From Prochlorococcus sp. AG-347-J19 (GTDB lineage Bacteria > Cyanobacteriota > Cyanobacteriia > PCC-6307 > Cyanobiaceae), in NCBI GenBank assembly GCA_003279015.1, contig QCBV01000007.1:48580-112579 (forward strand): 64,000 nucleotides of DNA, given 5' to 3'. A model generated the notes under the pieces. The model ran no database searches and had not been told where the DNA came from. It saw only the letters and a list, made by a program, of their open reading frames with translations. A program made the position numbers and the translations under genes. This document shows positions 43,601 to 52,073 of the stretch, one piece after another (position 1 is the stretch's first letter; each line of letters begins with the position of its first letter).

Positions 43601-44297
43601 CGTTCCAATTTAAATAAAGAAATTCATTAAAATAATCATTCAAATCTATACTCTTGTATTTATTATTTATTTGAAATTTGCAGATATTTTCTTGATCAAT
43701 ATTTTTTAAAATTTCCACAAAAAATGATTTATTGATCCTACTTCCATATCTTGAACTTATTTTTTTTCTATTGACTGCTGAAATAATCTCATGATTGAGA
43801 TTAAGAAAATCATCAATCCACAAATTATCTATTACATCTTTATAAAAATTATCTATATTATTCTCAATATATGGATCTTGAGTTAAACCTAACTCTATAC
43901 TATATTCATCAATAATATTATTGCAAAAAGAATGGAAAGTAGTTACTTGTAACTTATAAATTTCATTAACAAAATTATCAATTTCGGATATAATTTTTTT
44001 CTTGGAATTTTCCTTCTCCTTAAATTTTATATACCAATCCTTAAGGGTATTATCTATCTTACTTTCATTGTGATTTTGCAGATATAATTTTAAATCCTGA
44101 AATCTCAAAAGTATTTTATTTCGTAATTCAGAACACGTATTTTTTGTAAAACTTAATAAGAGTATCTCGTCGGGCTTAATTTTTTTCTCTAAAACATTTC
44201 TTAAAACAAGGTGAGCTAAAGTGAAACTTTTGCCAGTTCCTGCACTTGCTTCTACTAATTTAAATTTGTTATCTAAATTAATTTGATTAATATCCAT
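40671..44297 (-). CDS. recB: exodeoxyribonuclease V beta subunit
   Basis: RecB supplies the 3'-5' helicase and the nuclease of RecBCD, which processes double-strand breaks for RecA and degrades linear foreign DNA. The UvrD-type P-loop ASAGTGKSF is at residues 18-26, DEFQDTDNTQW is near residue 410, and the C-terminal nuclease motif VIDWKSN is near residue 1100 (DYK in E. coli, here DWK). At 1,208 residues it is full size. It lies between recD and a methyltransferase-like gene in the leftward recombination operon. Confidence 0.95.
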   Translation of the reverse strand: MDINQINLDNKFKLVEASAGTGKSFTLAHLVLRNVLEKKIKPDEILLLSFTKNTCSELRNKILLRFQDLKLYLQNHNESKIDNTLKDWYIKFKEKENSKKKIISEIDNFVNEIYKLQVTTFHSFCNNIIDEYSIELGLTQDPYIENNIDNFYKDVIDNLWIDDFLNLNHEIISAVNRKKISSRYGSRINKSFFVEILKNIDQENICKFQINNKYKSIDLNDYFNEFLYLNWNEFCVEWNKKGKELFLQLIELGKAIKKCGGKSQLYAAKPRNDKFNQIISWIEEINKKLNSKNVLYFIYDISKDDLLSKYFYSKNIYKEINKHNLKLDFNKFNLLQDKIYKIKEGFYTEFVRIFTQLAYIKLIELKKSFSIFNFNDLIKTVENTFLDSEISNSIILSKIQKRYKCVLVDEFQDTDNTQWNLIKKFFNTKNHFLLCVGDPKQAIYKFRGGDIETYLDAKSNAIEVFTLTDNYRSSKKLIDVLNKLYINGLKESKLNYSKLNSKINENINSEFKFKDVFEIVEFSKKENDLEDLVTYYIVNFILNNNEIDINKIAILTLNNSQCLDFKKKLNQFNLPCKIQNKQNIFDTEASSLIFLFIECLLNPRLLKNITLLATSKFIEIELDELLDNGISNNLEILINKCITWSQELREKGFLNILNELLINYKSSSIIQDSDLNSNLFQLSEIVEIELMNNDFNLNKVFKWYKNQLDHILRVCTGEDFLTKDYNLQNGINLSTIHSSKGLEFEMVLCPYLSIITNNSNKIKGPLWKSNSDRNIYINISNNYAKVEKFKLIEEEDLFKESERLIYVALTRSKYKLIVFNDIEDTNNILNNDLLNNLENINSYKSNFKFSLEKEKIKEIFTKFQTNRLNNNLWKIDNVNKKISKEFNSDQFISYSSYSSWIRKDKNIDAVINQYKDYEDNISVIKDSNLGKITNYPNYFSYPNPLSDFPKGIIAGTCLHKIIERFEFRNDNNQKLIDIIVEELNFHQIDNSFAFKVKDAILRIINISLGSELQNKKLVDIPNEYLIKELKYDLTLSYEGRNINSNDISKCFFLDQEYEFGEEYANKINDLQIMNKGFHSGCIDCVLPVGNKLEDSKWWVIDWKSNLISGSDNSDCLPRNYNYKNMRNEMIKHHYPLQSHLYLLALHRLLKWRLKNYQPYKNLGGYIYLFLKGLPDFELFEKSNSKDISPGIFIGKAPLKRINYLDNLF

Positions 44298-44309
44298 ATC
44301 TTTATTTAA

Positions 44310-44783
44310 TTAATATTTGATCTGATTTTTATAAAGTAAGAAATTCTTAAATTTATTTTTTAAATATTGCTCTTCTAAAGAAATCTTAAATATAAATATT
44401 AAACCCAGACTTATTGATAAAAATAAATAATAAATAGATAGCTTGGTTATAAAAATACCAAGTGAAATAAATATTAAAGAATAGTACATAGGATGTCGAG
44501 TAAATCGATAAATACCTGTAGTTACAAGTTTGCTATTTTTTTTAGGTCTTGGGAAAGGGGATAAATTTTTGCCTAAGTCTTTAATTGCAACTAACAACAT
44601 TATGAAAGCAATTATGATAATTAAAAAACCAACTAAATAAGATAAAGGACTAACTTGAATTATTTGTTTTTGTGGAATAAATTTCAATTGAAAAAAATGG
44701 AGACTAATAATAAAGAACTGTAGAAAAACAAGGATTATTTCATAAGCACCCTTTAAAAAATTTTTTAACTGAAATTTAGTCAT
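44310..44783 (-). CDS. isoprenylcysteine methyltransferase-like membrane protein
   Basis: The 157-residue protein has four to five membrane helices and the FTRHPMYYSLIFISLG motif near residue 92, with EEQYL near residue 139. These are the SAM-pocket and C-terminal signatures of the ICMT/PEMT family of membrane methyltransferases. The substrate is unknown. It is embedded between recC (2 bp upstream) and recB (12 bp downstream) with no obvious functional link to DNA repair. Confidence 0.8.
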   Translation of the reverse strand: MTKFQLKNFLKGAYEIILVFLQFFIISLHFFQLKFIPQKQIIQVSPLSYLVGFLIIIIAFIMLLVAIKDLGKNLSPFPRPKKNSKLVTTGIYRFTRHPMYYSLIFISLGIFITKLSIYYLFLSISLGLIFIFKISLEEQYLKNKFKNFLLYKNQIKY

Positions 44784-44785
44784 TT

Positions 44786-47700
44786 TTATTTCATTAATGC
44801 ATTAATAAGAGGACCATATAATCTGAAAGATAATTTATCAAAATTATTATTTCTTAAAAAGAAATCCGGTTCTTTTTCATTTCCAAAACATAATTTCATT
44901 TCGATATTATCTCTTTCTCCTTTAGAAAAAGATTTATTACCAATCCATTTATCGGTAAAAGCTTTTTTCTCATTTTTTGATTTTATTTTTGCTTCTACGT
45001 ATTTATAAGTACTTTCCGGAGGGAGAGGTAAACATTTTTTAGAATAATTTTTAAAAATATTTATGTATTCCTCCAGAATTAAATTTGACGAAATTGCTCC
45101 GGGTGTTTGAATAATTTGCGATTTATAATAATTTTCTGTTCTAAAAATTACTTTAGTTTTTTTTATATTATTCTTTAAAGAAGAAATGAAGAGCAATTTT
45201 ATCCAAGCCTCTGTCAAACGATTTAAACTTAGTTTCGAATGAATTAATTCAATTACTGTGTCATTATCAATGAAATATTCTTCTTTATTTGCATTTGATT
45301 TAACATAAATTCTATTAATCTTATTATGTTGACTCAAACTTATAGATAGACTTTCTAATAAATCTTTGATTTCTTTTTCTTTTATAAAAATACTATTTTT
45401 GGGCATAATAATACCATTTTCAATCAAATGATTATTGATATTCAAATTTTTTATGTCATCAATAATATTATGGTTATCAATCTCTAATTCCTGGATTATT
45501 TTTGTAATTAGTTGAGACTTCTCCAGATTACTTACATACTCCTCATCTGGATGATGAATAAAAATATCCTTGTGAGAAATATTTTTTTTATTTAGCCAAT
45601 ATTTTTGTGGAGTTTTGAACCAATAAATTAGTTCTGATAATTTATAATTTTCAGTACAATATTTTTTTTCATTCCAATCTATATCTTGTACTAAAGAATA
45701 ATTACTTTTAATTATCTCAGAACTATCAAGATCAATTTTTTCTTTTTTATTTAAATTAAGGTATTTAATTATTAATTCTCTTTGGGCTTGGTTTAAAAAA
45801 CTATCAAAAAAAGAAATTAACTCTTTTATAGGAAAAGAAACATCTAATTTTTTATTATTTTTATCATTCTTTATCCAAGTAACTATAAATTTATCTCTAC
45901 AGGAAATTAACAACTCAAGAAATGCATATTTCTCTCTTTCAAAAACTGATGGATCGCCAAGGTGATATTTATTATTTAATAAATTAATATTTTCATTCTT
46001 TGATAATTTTGGATAATAAATACTATTCATATCTATTAAAAAGATAACCTTGTGTGGAATATGCCTAGAATTTTCAATATCACTTACAAGGATTTTGTTT
46101 ATAGGTGATTTGCTTTGATATTTAGCTTCATTTATACAAGAAATTAATATCTCTCTAAAAACATTTAACAAAATAAAATCATCGGGTATTAAAGGTATTG
46201 AGTGATTATCAAGAATTCTATTTATTTGACTTATTTCTAAATTGAAATTTGCATTATAATCAGCAATACTTTTTAATATAAACTTTATCTTTTCAACCCA
46301 AATTGAGAAAGAAAAAGATCCTCTTAACAAATTAATATATTTTTTAAAATCAGATAATAATTTAACCCATTTATTCAAATCTAAACTTATATTTTTTAAG
46401 CTAAATGGTTTTAAATCAAAAGTACCTAAATCGACTTCTTTTCCATATATCAGGCCTAAAGAAATTCTATTTATGCACCACTCTAGAGTATTTTTTTCTT
46501 CACCTAATCTTTCGTTAGCATCTAATCCCCAATGAAACCCAACTTGGGTAAGTAAGAAAATAATTTCATCCTTCTCCGTAATATCAAAATCAAAAATTTT
46601 CTGAGTTACTTTTTTTGAAAGAATATATTCTATTTTTTCAAGTGTAACTTTCTCATTTGCTATTTCAGTGATGTCAACTAAAAATTTATAAATATCTGGA
46701 GAATCATAATTATCATCATCAATAAAAAAATAAGGTATTTTCTCGCCATTAATTAATTCATTATTAAAGATATACTTTAGATAAGGTTTGATTTGATTAA
46801 TTTGTGGAGATAAAACAGCAATATCACCATATTTAATATTCTCAGATGAATTTATTATTTCTATAATTTTATTTCTTATATATTCTAATTGACTATTCTG
46901 ATTAAAATGCTCACAAAGTAATATTGATTCATCCCTTTCATTTACTATAAAATCATCGCTATTATTATCAATTAGTTTTTTTTGTATTTGATTAAGAAGA
47001 GGAATATCTTTCTTCTCATAAAAATTAGTTGTTGGATCAATATAGATTAAATTATTTTTAAAATTTATACTTTCCGCATAAATATTTTCTTCAATTAATT
47101 TCTGAAAGTTGGCTCCAAATTTACCAAATATTTTTTCAATATTTATATTTTTTAAATTCGATTCACTTTCATTATCTTCAAATTCCAACTCACCCTCAAG
47201 ACAATTTATTCTATTCCATAAATCATCTCCTGGAGATAACAAATATAAATTTACCTTAGTAAATTTGGAAAGTTCAGTATAAAAATTAATATGCAGTTTA
47301 GATAAATTATTATCCGATATGATATAAATTTGGTTTGGTATTTTAATTTGAGAGTTTTTAAATTTTCCTAAATTCTTTATTATTTCAATCATGTATAAAC
47401 ATGAAGGTTTTTCTGATATCTTTTTCTCTAATAATTTATATAAAATAGGTTGCCAAAATTGATCTAAATTTAAATTCTTAAAAAGATTTGATGAATTTAT
47501 TTCATATTTATTCCAATCAGAAATCATTTCAGGTCTAAAAATAAGATAATCAATAAAATTATTGGTGATTTTTTTTGTCAAATTATATATATCCCCATCA
47601 ATCGTTTTTTTATTATCCAAATATTTATTAATCCAATTGCTAAGTGGTAGTGATTCTTTAAAGCTACTTAATTCTTCTAATGAATCAATAATGCCCCATT

Positions 47701-47968
47701 TGATAGACTCAAAATTCCATAAGCCCATATCAATCTCTGGGAAAAAATTTGTCAATAATGATTCGGTATAATTTGATATTGTCTTTAATTCATAAAGAGC
47801 ACTTATTCTATTTTTTACCGTTATTTTTTCATGCAACCACTTTCCAAAAAAATAATTTGGAACAGCTACTTCTAATTTATCTGTAATGAATGGAGGACAT
47901 ATTTTTAATTCTTCTGCTAAGAGCTCGCTAATTACTTCAATTTTGTTTGTCTTATAGAGATTTAGCAA
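44786..47968 (-). CDS. recC: exodeoxyribonuclease V gamma subunit
   Basis: RecC holds the RecBCD complex together and scans the 3' strand for the Chi sequence. The protein has 1,060 residues, close to E. coli RecC (1,122), and the typical opening MLNLYKTNKIEVISELLAE, with a degenerate helicase region (SRHIPHKVIFLIDMN near residue 640). Identity rests on length, weak similarity and the clear recB and recD downstream. Sequence is highly diverged and AT-rich. Which Chi sequence it reads cannot be told from this window. Confidence 0.92.
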   Translation of the reverse strand: MLNLYKTNKIEVISELLAEELKICPPFITDKLEVAVPNYFFGKWLHEKITVKNRISALYELKTISNYTESLLTNFFPEIDMGLWNFESIKWGIIDSLEELSSFKESLPLSNWINKYLDNKKTIDGDIYNLTKKITNNFIDYLIFRPEMISDWNKYEINSSNLFKNLNLDQFWQPILYKLLEKKISEKPSCLYMIEIIKNLGKFKNSQIKIPNQIYIISDNNLSKLHINFYTELSKFTKVNLYLLSPGDDLWNRINCLEGELEFEDNESESNLKNINIEKIFGKFGANFQKLIEENIYAESINFKNNLIYIDPTTNFYEKKDIPLLNQIQKKLIDNNSDDFIVNERDESILLCEHFNQNSQLEYIRNKIIEIINSSENIKYGDIAVLSPQINQIKPYLKYIFNNELINGEKIPYFFIDDDNYDSPDIYKFLVDITEIANEKVTLEKIEYILSKKVTQKIFDFDITEKDEIIFLLTQVGFHWGLDANERLGEEKNTLEWCINRISLGLIYGKEVDLGTFDLKPFSLKNISLDLNKWVKLLSDFKKYINLLRGSFSFSIWVEKIKFILKSIADYNANFNLEISQINRILDNHSIPLIPDDFILLNVFREILISCINEAKYQSKSPINKILVSDIENSRHIPHKVIFLIDMNSIYYPKLSKNENINLLNNKYHLGDPSVFEREKYAFLELLISCRDKFIVTWIKNDKNNKKLDVSFPIKELISFFDSFLNQAQRELIIKYLNLNKKEKIDLDSSEIIKSNYSLVQDIDWNEKKYCTENYKLSELIYWFKTPQKYWLNKKNISHKDIFIHHPDEEYVSNLEKSQLITKIIQELEIDNHNIIDDIKNLNINNHLIENGIIMPKNSIFIKEKEIKDLLESLSISLSQHNKINRIYVKSNANKEEYFIDNDTVIELIHSKLSLNRLTEAWIKLLFISSLKNNIKKTKVIFRTENYYKSQIIQTPGAISSNLILEEYINIFKNYSKKCLPLPPESTYKYVEAKIKSKNEKKAFTDKWIGNKSFSKGERDNIEMKLCFGNEKEPDFFLRNNNFDKLSFRLYGPLINALMK

Positions 47969-47985
47969 TTTATTAGTTGGTTATA

Positions 47986-48303
47986 TTACTCAACTTTAAA
48001 TGGATCAGTTATTTCTGCATTAGGACATTCGAATTCCCCAACAGCAACAAACTCTAAACGAAGCTTTAAGAAAGTTATAAATTTTTTATCTGTCGATAAA
48101 ACAGCTGCTGGTGGAGATGGAATCTTGGCCTTTAGATCAACAAATTGAGTTGTTTCCAAAAATGATGGATTTTTTAAGAGCCAAAAATCTTTTTCTTTAT
48201 TGTTTTCATTATAGTTCCTCATCCTCTCTTTCAAAATCTCTTCAAGTGGTTCTTCAACAGTTAAGAACTTTTCACTTGCGGCGACGAAAAAATATTTTGT
48301 CAT
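47986..48303 (-). CDS. ycf54: Ycf54, Mg-protoporphyrin ester cyclase accessory protein
   Basis: Ycf54 is needed for accumulation and activity of the oxidative Mg-protoporphyrin IX monomethyl ester cyclase, which forms the fifth ring of chlorophyll. The 105-residue protein shows the family's characteristic run: YFFVAASEKFL, then EEPLEEILKER, KDFWLLKNPSFLE and a KFITFLKLRLEFV helix. It starts 7 bp after pdxJ and ends 17 bp before recC, so chlorophyll synthesis, vitamin B6 and recombination genes appear in one transcript. Confidence 0.88.
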   Translation of the reverse strand: MTKYFFVAASEKFLTVEEPLEEILKERMRNYNENNKEKDFWLLKNPSFLETTQFVDLKAKIPSPPAAVLSTDKKFITFLKLRLEFVAVGEFECPNAEITDPFKVE

Positions 48304-48310
48304 TTTAAAT

Positions 48311-49027
48311 TTAATTTGATGTAATAAGAGACTTCATTTCACGTACAGACTTTTCTAATCCTATCGCTAAAGCCCTTGCAACAATACTATGACCTATGTT
48401 TAGCTCATTCATATTGTTAATTGATGCAATTTTTTTAACATTATTATAATTCAGACCATGTCCAGCATTAACTACTAATCCAAGATCATTTGCTAAATGT
48501 GTAGACTCTATGATCCTTTGGAGCTCTTCATACTGGGCATAACCTGATAGTTCAGCATATTTACCAGTATGTAATTCTATAAAGTTAAAGCCTATTTCTT
48601 TAGAATAATTGATCTGTTCATCAAAAGGATCAATGAAAGCACTTACTTCTATATTTGAATCTGTTAAATTCTCAACAAAATTCTTAAGGTATTGAAAATT
48701 ACTTTTTACATCTAAACCACCTTCAGTAGTAACTTCTTCTCTTTTTTCAGGAACGAGTGTTATGTAATCTGGAAGAAGTTTTTTGGCAATTTTCAACATT
48801 TCTGGTGTAGCAGCCATTTCTAAATTGAGTTTTGTTTTTATAGTTTCTCTCAAAAGGAATACGTCTCTATCTTGTATATGTCTTCTATCTTCTCTAAGAT
48901 GAACTGTTATTGAATCTGCACCCCCTAATTCAGCTAAAAAAGCAAATTGCACAGGGTCTGGTTCCACAGTTTTTCTAGCCTGCCTTACATTTGCAATATG
49001 GTCAATATTTACTCCTAAAGTGGCCAT
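48311..49027 (-). CDS. pdxJ: pyridoxine 5'-phosphate synthase
   Basis: PdxJ condenses deoxyxylulose-5-phosphate with 3-amino-2-oxopropyl phosphate to pyridoxine phosphate. The 238-residue TIM barrel begins [17 protein letters not shown], the canonical PdxJ start, and carries the catalytic [10 protein letters not shown] near residue 43 and NAGHGLNY near residue 191. It is the first gene of the leftward operon that continues with ycf54 and the rec genes. It is divergent from plsC with a 93-bp gap that must hold both promoters. Confidence 0.96.
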   Translation of the reverse strand: MATLGVNIDHIANVRQARKTVEPDPVQFAFLAELGGADSITVHLREDRRHIQDRDVFLLRETIKTKLNLEMAATPEMLKIAKKLLPDYITLVPEKREEVTTEGGLDVKSNFQYLKNFVENLTDSNIEVSAFIDPFDEQINYSKEIGFNFIELHTGKYAELSGYAQYEELQRIIESTHLANDLGLVVNAGHGLNYNNVKKIASINNMNELNIGHSIVARALAIGLEKSVREMKSLITSN

Positions 49028-49120
49028 AATTTAAAATTTTTATCTTCTAGACAATCTAGTAACCGCCCAATAATAGCTAATAAAAAATAAGAAACCTATA
49101 AATTATTAATATATAGTAAA

Positions 49121-49801
49121 TTGAACTTGAAAAAAAAATCTTTTGATACTCATTTTAGTATTAATCCTTTTTTAGGTTTTTTAGCAATGTTTTTTACCCA
49201 AGATATTGTAATAAAGTTATTTTTTAGTGAAATAAAAATAATAAATAATGGTTTTTCAATTCCAAAAAATGCCTCAATTGTATTGGCTCCAACCCATAGG
49301 TCAAGATGGGACGGATTAATACTTACTAAAGCTATGGGTAGAAGGGTAACAAAAAAAGATTGTAGATTTATGGTTACAAAATCTGAAATGCAAGGAATCC
49401 AAGGGTGGTTTTTAAAAAGACTTGGTTGTTTTTCAATTGATCAATTAACTCCTTCGCTATCAGTATTAAGATATGCTGTTGATCTCATCGTAAAAAAAAA
49501 CCAACTTGTAGTTTTCCCTGAAGGCAAAATAAATAAATATGGCAAAAAATTAACACTTAAAGAGGGTTTATATAGATTGGCACTTCTAGCAACAAAAAAA
49601 ACAAACTCAATATTTATTATTCCTATAGGAATTGCTTATAGCCAAATAACCCCGAAAATAAGAGGTAAAGCCTCATTATGCTTTGGTGAGCCATTGTTAG
49701 TAAATAGAAGTCAAGATTTATCAATCAAGGATTTTAATGAAATTTTGAATAAAAAAATGCACAAAGCAGAAAAAACAGCTTTAGAGAATGTAGGTCGATA
49801 A
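49121..49801 (+). CDS. plsC: 1-acyl-glycerol-3-phosphate acyltransferase family protein
   Basis: The 226-residue protein is a PlsC-type acyltransferase. It shows the HxxxxD catalytic motif in APTHRSRWDG near residue 58 and the substrate-binding VVFPEGKINKYGK near residue 127. Such enzymes make phosphatidate in the inner membrane; other acyl acceptors are possible. The start is not ATG: the frame opens with TTG at 49121 (second TTG at 49127), the nearest ATG being about 66 bases further in and probably too late. Confidence 0.85.
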   Translation: MNLKKKSFDTHFSINPFLGFLAMFFTQDIVIKLFFSEIKIINNGFSIPKNASIVLAPTHRSRWDGLILTKAMGRRVTKKDCRFMVTKSEMQGIQGWFLKRLGCFSIDQLTPSLSVLRYAVDLIVKKNQLVVFPEGKINKYGKKLTLKEGLYRLALLATKKTNSIFIIPIGIAYSQITPKIRGKASLCFGEPLLVNRSQDLSIKDFNEILNKKMHKAEKTALENVGR

Positions 49802-49843
49802 ATCCATTATCAGCTAATATAAGACCTAATAAGTTACTAGAAT

Positions 49844-50362
49844 ATGAAACTCTTAAGAATGATCCCAATAATTTTTATTTTCCTTGGGATACCACTACAT
49901 ATGAACCTATCCTATGCAGAGAGTAAAAACCCTAATGAATATAAGGTACTTTCAGGCAAAAATAAAAAACTATCTATATCTGATGTCCAAGATTACTTAA
50001 CCAAGGGGGATGAGCTTGTAAAGAATGGAGATTTTGAAAAAGCAAAGCTAACTTATGATAAAGCAAGGAATTTAGCGAGACAACTTGCTGGATTCTATAG
50101 GGATCTTAATGGATCATTCAAAGGTTTGGATGCAAGAGTCCCAATGGAAATGGAGAAAAAAGGGAGGAAATCTATAATAATTTGGGCCCAATCAAATGCT
50201 AGGTTAGCTTCTCTTTACAAAAGAAAAAAACAACCTGAGGTAGCTGTACCTTTATTTGTAGAGATAATAAGATTAATGACTCCAAATAGTATTGAAGGTA
50301 AAGAAGCATATGAAAATTTACTAGAACTTGGTTTTGTTGAAACAAAATATAAAGGGTTTTAA
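49844..50362 (+). CDS. conserved secreted TPR-like protein
   Basis: The 172-residue protein has a signal peptide ending near LSYAES (residue 25). A mature helical region follows in which YLTKGDELVKNGDFEKAKLT (about residues 46-65) and LASLYKRKKQPEVAVPLFVE look like TPR-type helix pairs. In cyanobacteria such lumenal/periplasmic TPR proteins are often assembly factors, but no specific role can be given. It is on the same strand as plsC and the downstream bolA-grxD pair, 9 bp before the latter. Confidence 0.7.
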   Translation: MKLLRMIPIIFIFLGIPLHMNLSYAESKNPNEYKVLSGKNKKLSISDVQDYLTKGDELVKNGDFEKAKLTYDKARNLARQLAGFYRDLNGSFKGLDARVPMEMEKKGRKSIIIWAQSNARLASLYKRKKQPEVAVPLFVEIIRLMTPNSIEGKEAYENLLELGFVETKYKGF

Positions 50363-50371
50363 ATAATTATC

Positions 50372-50602
50372 ATGATTACTAAGTCAAAAGTTATAGAGTT
50401 AATAACTAACAAATTACCAGATTCTCAAGTAAAAGTTGATAATCTTAAGGGAAATGATCATCTACAAGTAACAGTAATTTCATCTATGTTCAATGGATTA
50501 TCATTAATCAAACAACATAAGCTAGTCTATTCTGCCTTAAAAGAAGAATTAGCTTCAGAGGCTATTCACGCACTAGCTCTAAAAACAGAAACCCCAAGTT
50601 AA
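50372..50602 (+). CDS. BolA family protein
   Basis: The 76-residue protein is a small BolA-like factor (I-x-x-KLPDSQVKVDN, DHLQVTVISSMFNGLSLIKQHKLVYSAL), containing the family's His in KQHKLVY near residue 50. BolA proteins bind a [2Fe-2S] cluster jointly with CGFS monothiol glutaredoxins. The next gene, 3 bp downstream, is exactly such a glutaredoxin, which supports this assignment and a role in iron-sulfur trafficking or iron sensing. Confidence 0.92.
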   Translation: MITKSKVIELITNKLPDSQVKVDNLKGNDHLQVTVISSMFNGLSLIKQHKLVYSALKEELASEAIHALALKTETPS

Positions 50603-50605
50603 ATT

Positions 50606-50929
50606 ATGGAAAAGGTTACTAAAGATAAAATCCAAAACCTAATAGAGTCCAATCCTATCATGGTCTTTATGAAAGGCACTAAATTAATGCCTCAGTGCGG
50701 ATTCTCCAACAACGTAGTTCAAATTCTCAATTCCTTAGGTGTAGAATTTAGTACTTTTGATGTTCTTAGCGATTTTGATGTAAGAGAGGGTATTAAAGAA
50801 TATTCAGATTGGCCTACCATTCCTCAAGTTTACTTAAAAGGTGAATTCCTAGGGGGATCAGATATTCTTATTGAGATGTACAACTCTGGTACCTTAAAAG
50901 AAAAAATAGAAATTGAATTAGCATCCTAA
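50606..50929 (+). CDS. grxD: monothiol glutaredoxin (CGFS type)
   Basis: The 107-residue protein has the CGFS active-site motif (PQCGFSNNVV, Cys near residue 31) and the downstream WPTIPQVYLKGEFLGGSDI glutathione-binding and TIPQ-type motifs of class II glutaredoxins. It carries or delivers [2Fe-2S] clusters, in complex with the BolA protein encoded 3 bp upstream. Full length for the family. It is convergent with the small DUF6761 gene. Confidence 0.96.
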   Translation: MEKVTKDKIQNLIESNPIMVFMKGTKLMPQCGFSNNVVQILNSLGVEFSTFDVLSDFDVREGIKEYSDWPTIPQVYLKGEFLGGSDILIEMYNSGTLKEKIEIELAS

Positions 50930-50978
50930 AACAAATCGTAAGTATAAATACTGATTTTAGTTAATAAAAATTAATATT

Positions 50979-51248
50979 TTAAATTATTTTTTTTGCGAAA
51001 AAACCTTTATTTTCATCACTCCCTGGTTCAATAAAACTTGATGGATCTAAAATCCATCTCTCAATTAATTTTTCTAATTTTTCTTGGTCCTTCTGCTCTA
51101 AACTATTGCAATTCCTTAAAGCTTGGAGATAGCCATCACAATATAATTTAAGATCTGAAGGTGTATGAAAACGGCTAACTAAGTCTTGGCAACAATCGCA
51201 AATTGATTGAAAATGACGAATTGCTTTTGGATTTTCAAATGATGTCAT
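50979..51248 (-). CDS. DUF6761-type small conserved cyanobacterial protein
   Basis: The 89-residue cytoplasmic protein has conserved-looking segments HFQSICDCCQDLVSRFHTPS (residues 12-31) and LKLYCDGYLQALRNC (residues 33-47), matching what I recall of a small cyanobacterium-specific family of unknown function. A CxxC pair (CDCC) occurs near residue 18. It is divergent from the response regulator gene across an 87-bp gap that must hold both promoters. Function unknown. Confidence 0.7.
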   Translation of the reverse strand: MTSFENPKAIRHFQSICDCCQDLVSRFHTPSDLKLYCDGYLQALRNCNSLEQKDQEKLEKLIERWILDPSSFIEPGSDENKGFFAKKII

Positions 51249-51335
51249 AATTTGATAGATTCTGATTTTTATTTAGCATTTGTTATACCTTATTAAGGAT
51301 GATAAAAAAGTTGCCTGGCCCAATAGTAAACAAGA

Positions 51336-52073
51336 ATGCAATCAACTGAGCAAATCTTAGCTTCAACCCCTGGCAATTCACAATTGCCTACAAACTCTCA
51401 AGCCCCCTCTAGAGTTCTTGTTGTTGAACCTCACCCCACACTTAGAACGGTCCTTGTACAAAGACTCCGCCAAGATGGCCACTTAGCAGCTGCAGTCGGA
51501 TCCGCTGCAGAAGCTGTTGATTTATGCAGAGAACAATCACCTGACCTTTTAGTTAGTGCAGAAATACTTGAGCAGAACACTGCAATGAGGTTAGCTCAAC
51601 AGCTAGGTTGTTCAGTAATCGTTTTAACTGCCAGGTCTGGTGTTGAAGCATTAGTTACTTTATTGGATGAAGGAGCTGATGATGTTCTCAGAAAACCTTT
51701 TGGTCTTGAAGAATTAGCAGCAAGATGTAGAACACTTTTGAAAAGAGGCAGAATAGGCCTACAAGAAAAAGTAGAAGTTGGACCATTAGAAGTCCATCTT
51801 CTCCTTAGGCAGGTAACATTAAGCGAGAAACCAGTAGAATTAAGTCCCAGAGAGTTCGCTCTACTTTGCGCACTACTTATGCCCCCAGGGATGGTAAGAA
51901 GCCGACAAGAGCTTTTGAGGATGGCTTGGCCTCCATTTAGTGGTGGGCCAAGGTCAGTAGATACACAAGTATTAACTTTAAGGAGGAAATTAGAACAAGC
52001 TGGTCTTGGAGAAGGTGGAGGTATAACCACAGTTAGACAGCAAGGTTATAGATTTAGTATTGATAATATCTAA
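51336..52073 (+). CDS. OmpR-family response regulator with degenerate receiver
   Basis: The 245-residue protein has a receiver domain (about residues 26-140) and a winged-helix OmpR/PhoB DNA-binding domain (about 150-240; SPREFALLCALL, RSVDTQVLTLRRKLE, TVRQQGYRF). The phosphoacceptor site is changed: where PDLxxLDxxLP is expected the sequence is PDLLVSAEILE, with Ala near residue 75 in place of Asp. The acidic pocket reads VVEPHP instead of VVDDDP. The Thr (VLTARSG) and Lys (LRKPFG) of the site remain. It is likely a phosphorylation-independent regulator. Compositionally it looks less AT-rich than its neighbours. Confidence 0.88.
   Translation: MQSTEQILASTPGNSQLPTNSQAPSRVLVVEPHPTLRTVLVQRLRQDGHLAAAVGSAAEAVDLCREQSPDLLVSAEILEQNTAMRLAQQLGCSVIVLTARSGVEALVTLLDEGADDVLRKPFGLEELAARCRTLLKRGRIGLQEKVEVGPLEVHLLLRQVTLSEKPVELSPREFALLCALLMPPGMVRSRQELLRMAWPPFSGGPRSVDTQVLTLRRKLEQAGLGEGGGITTVRQQGYRFSIDNI

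Noticed and set aside
40671..47968. rec genes as horizontally acquired because of their extreme AT content
   Set aside because: The genes are complete, lie in a tight operon with core pdxJ and ycf54, and large recombination genes of this lineage are generally AT-rich; composition alone is no evidence of transfer.
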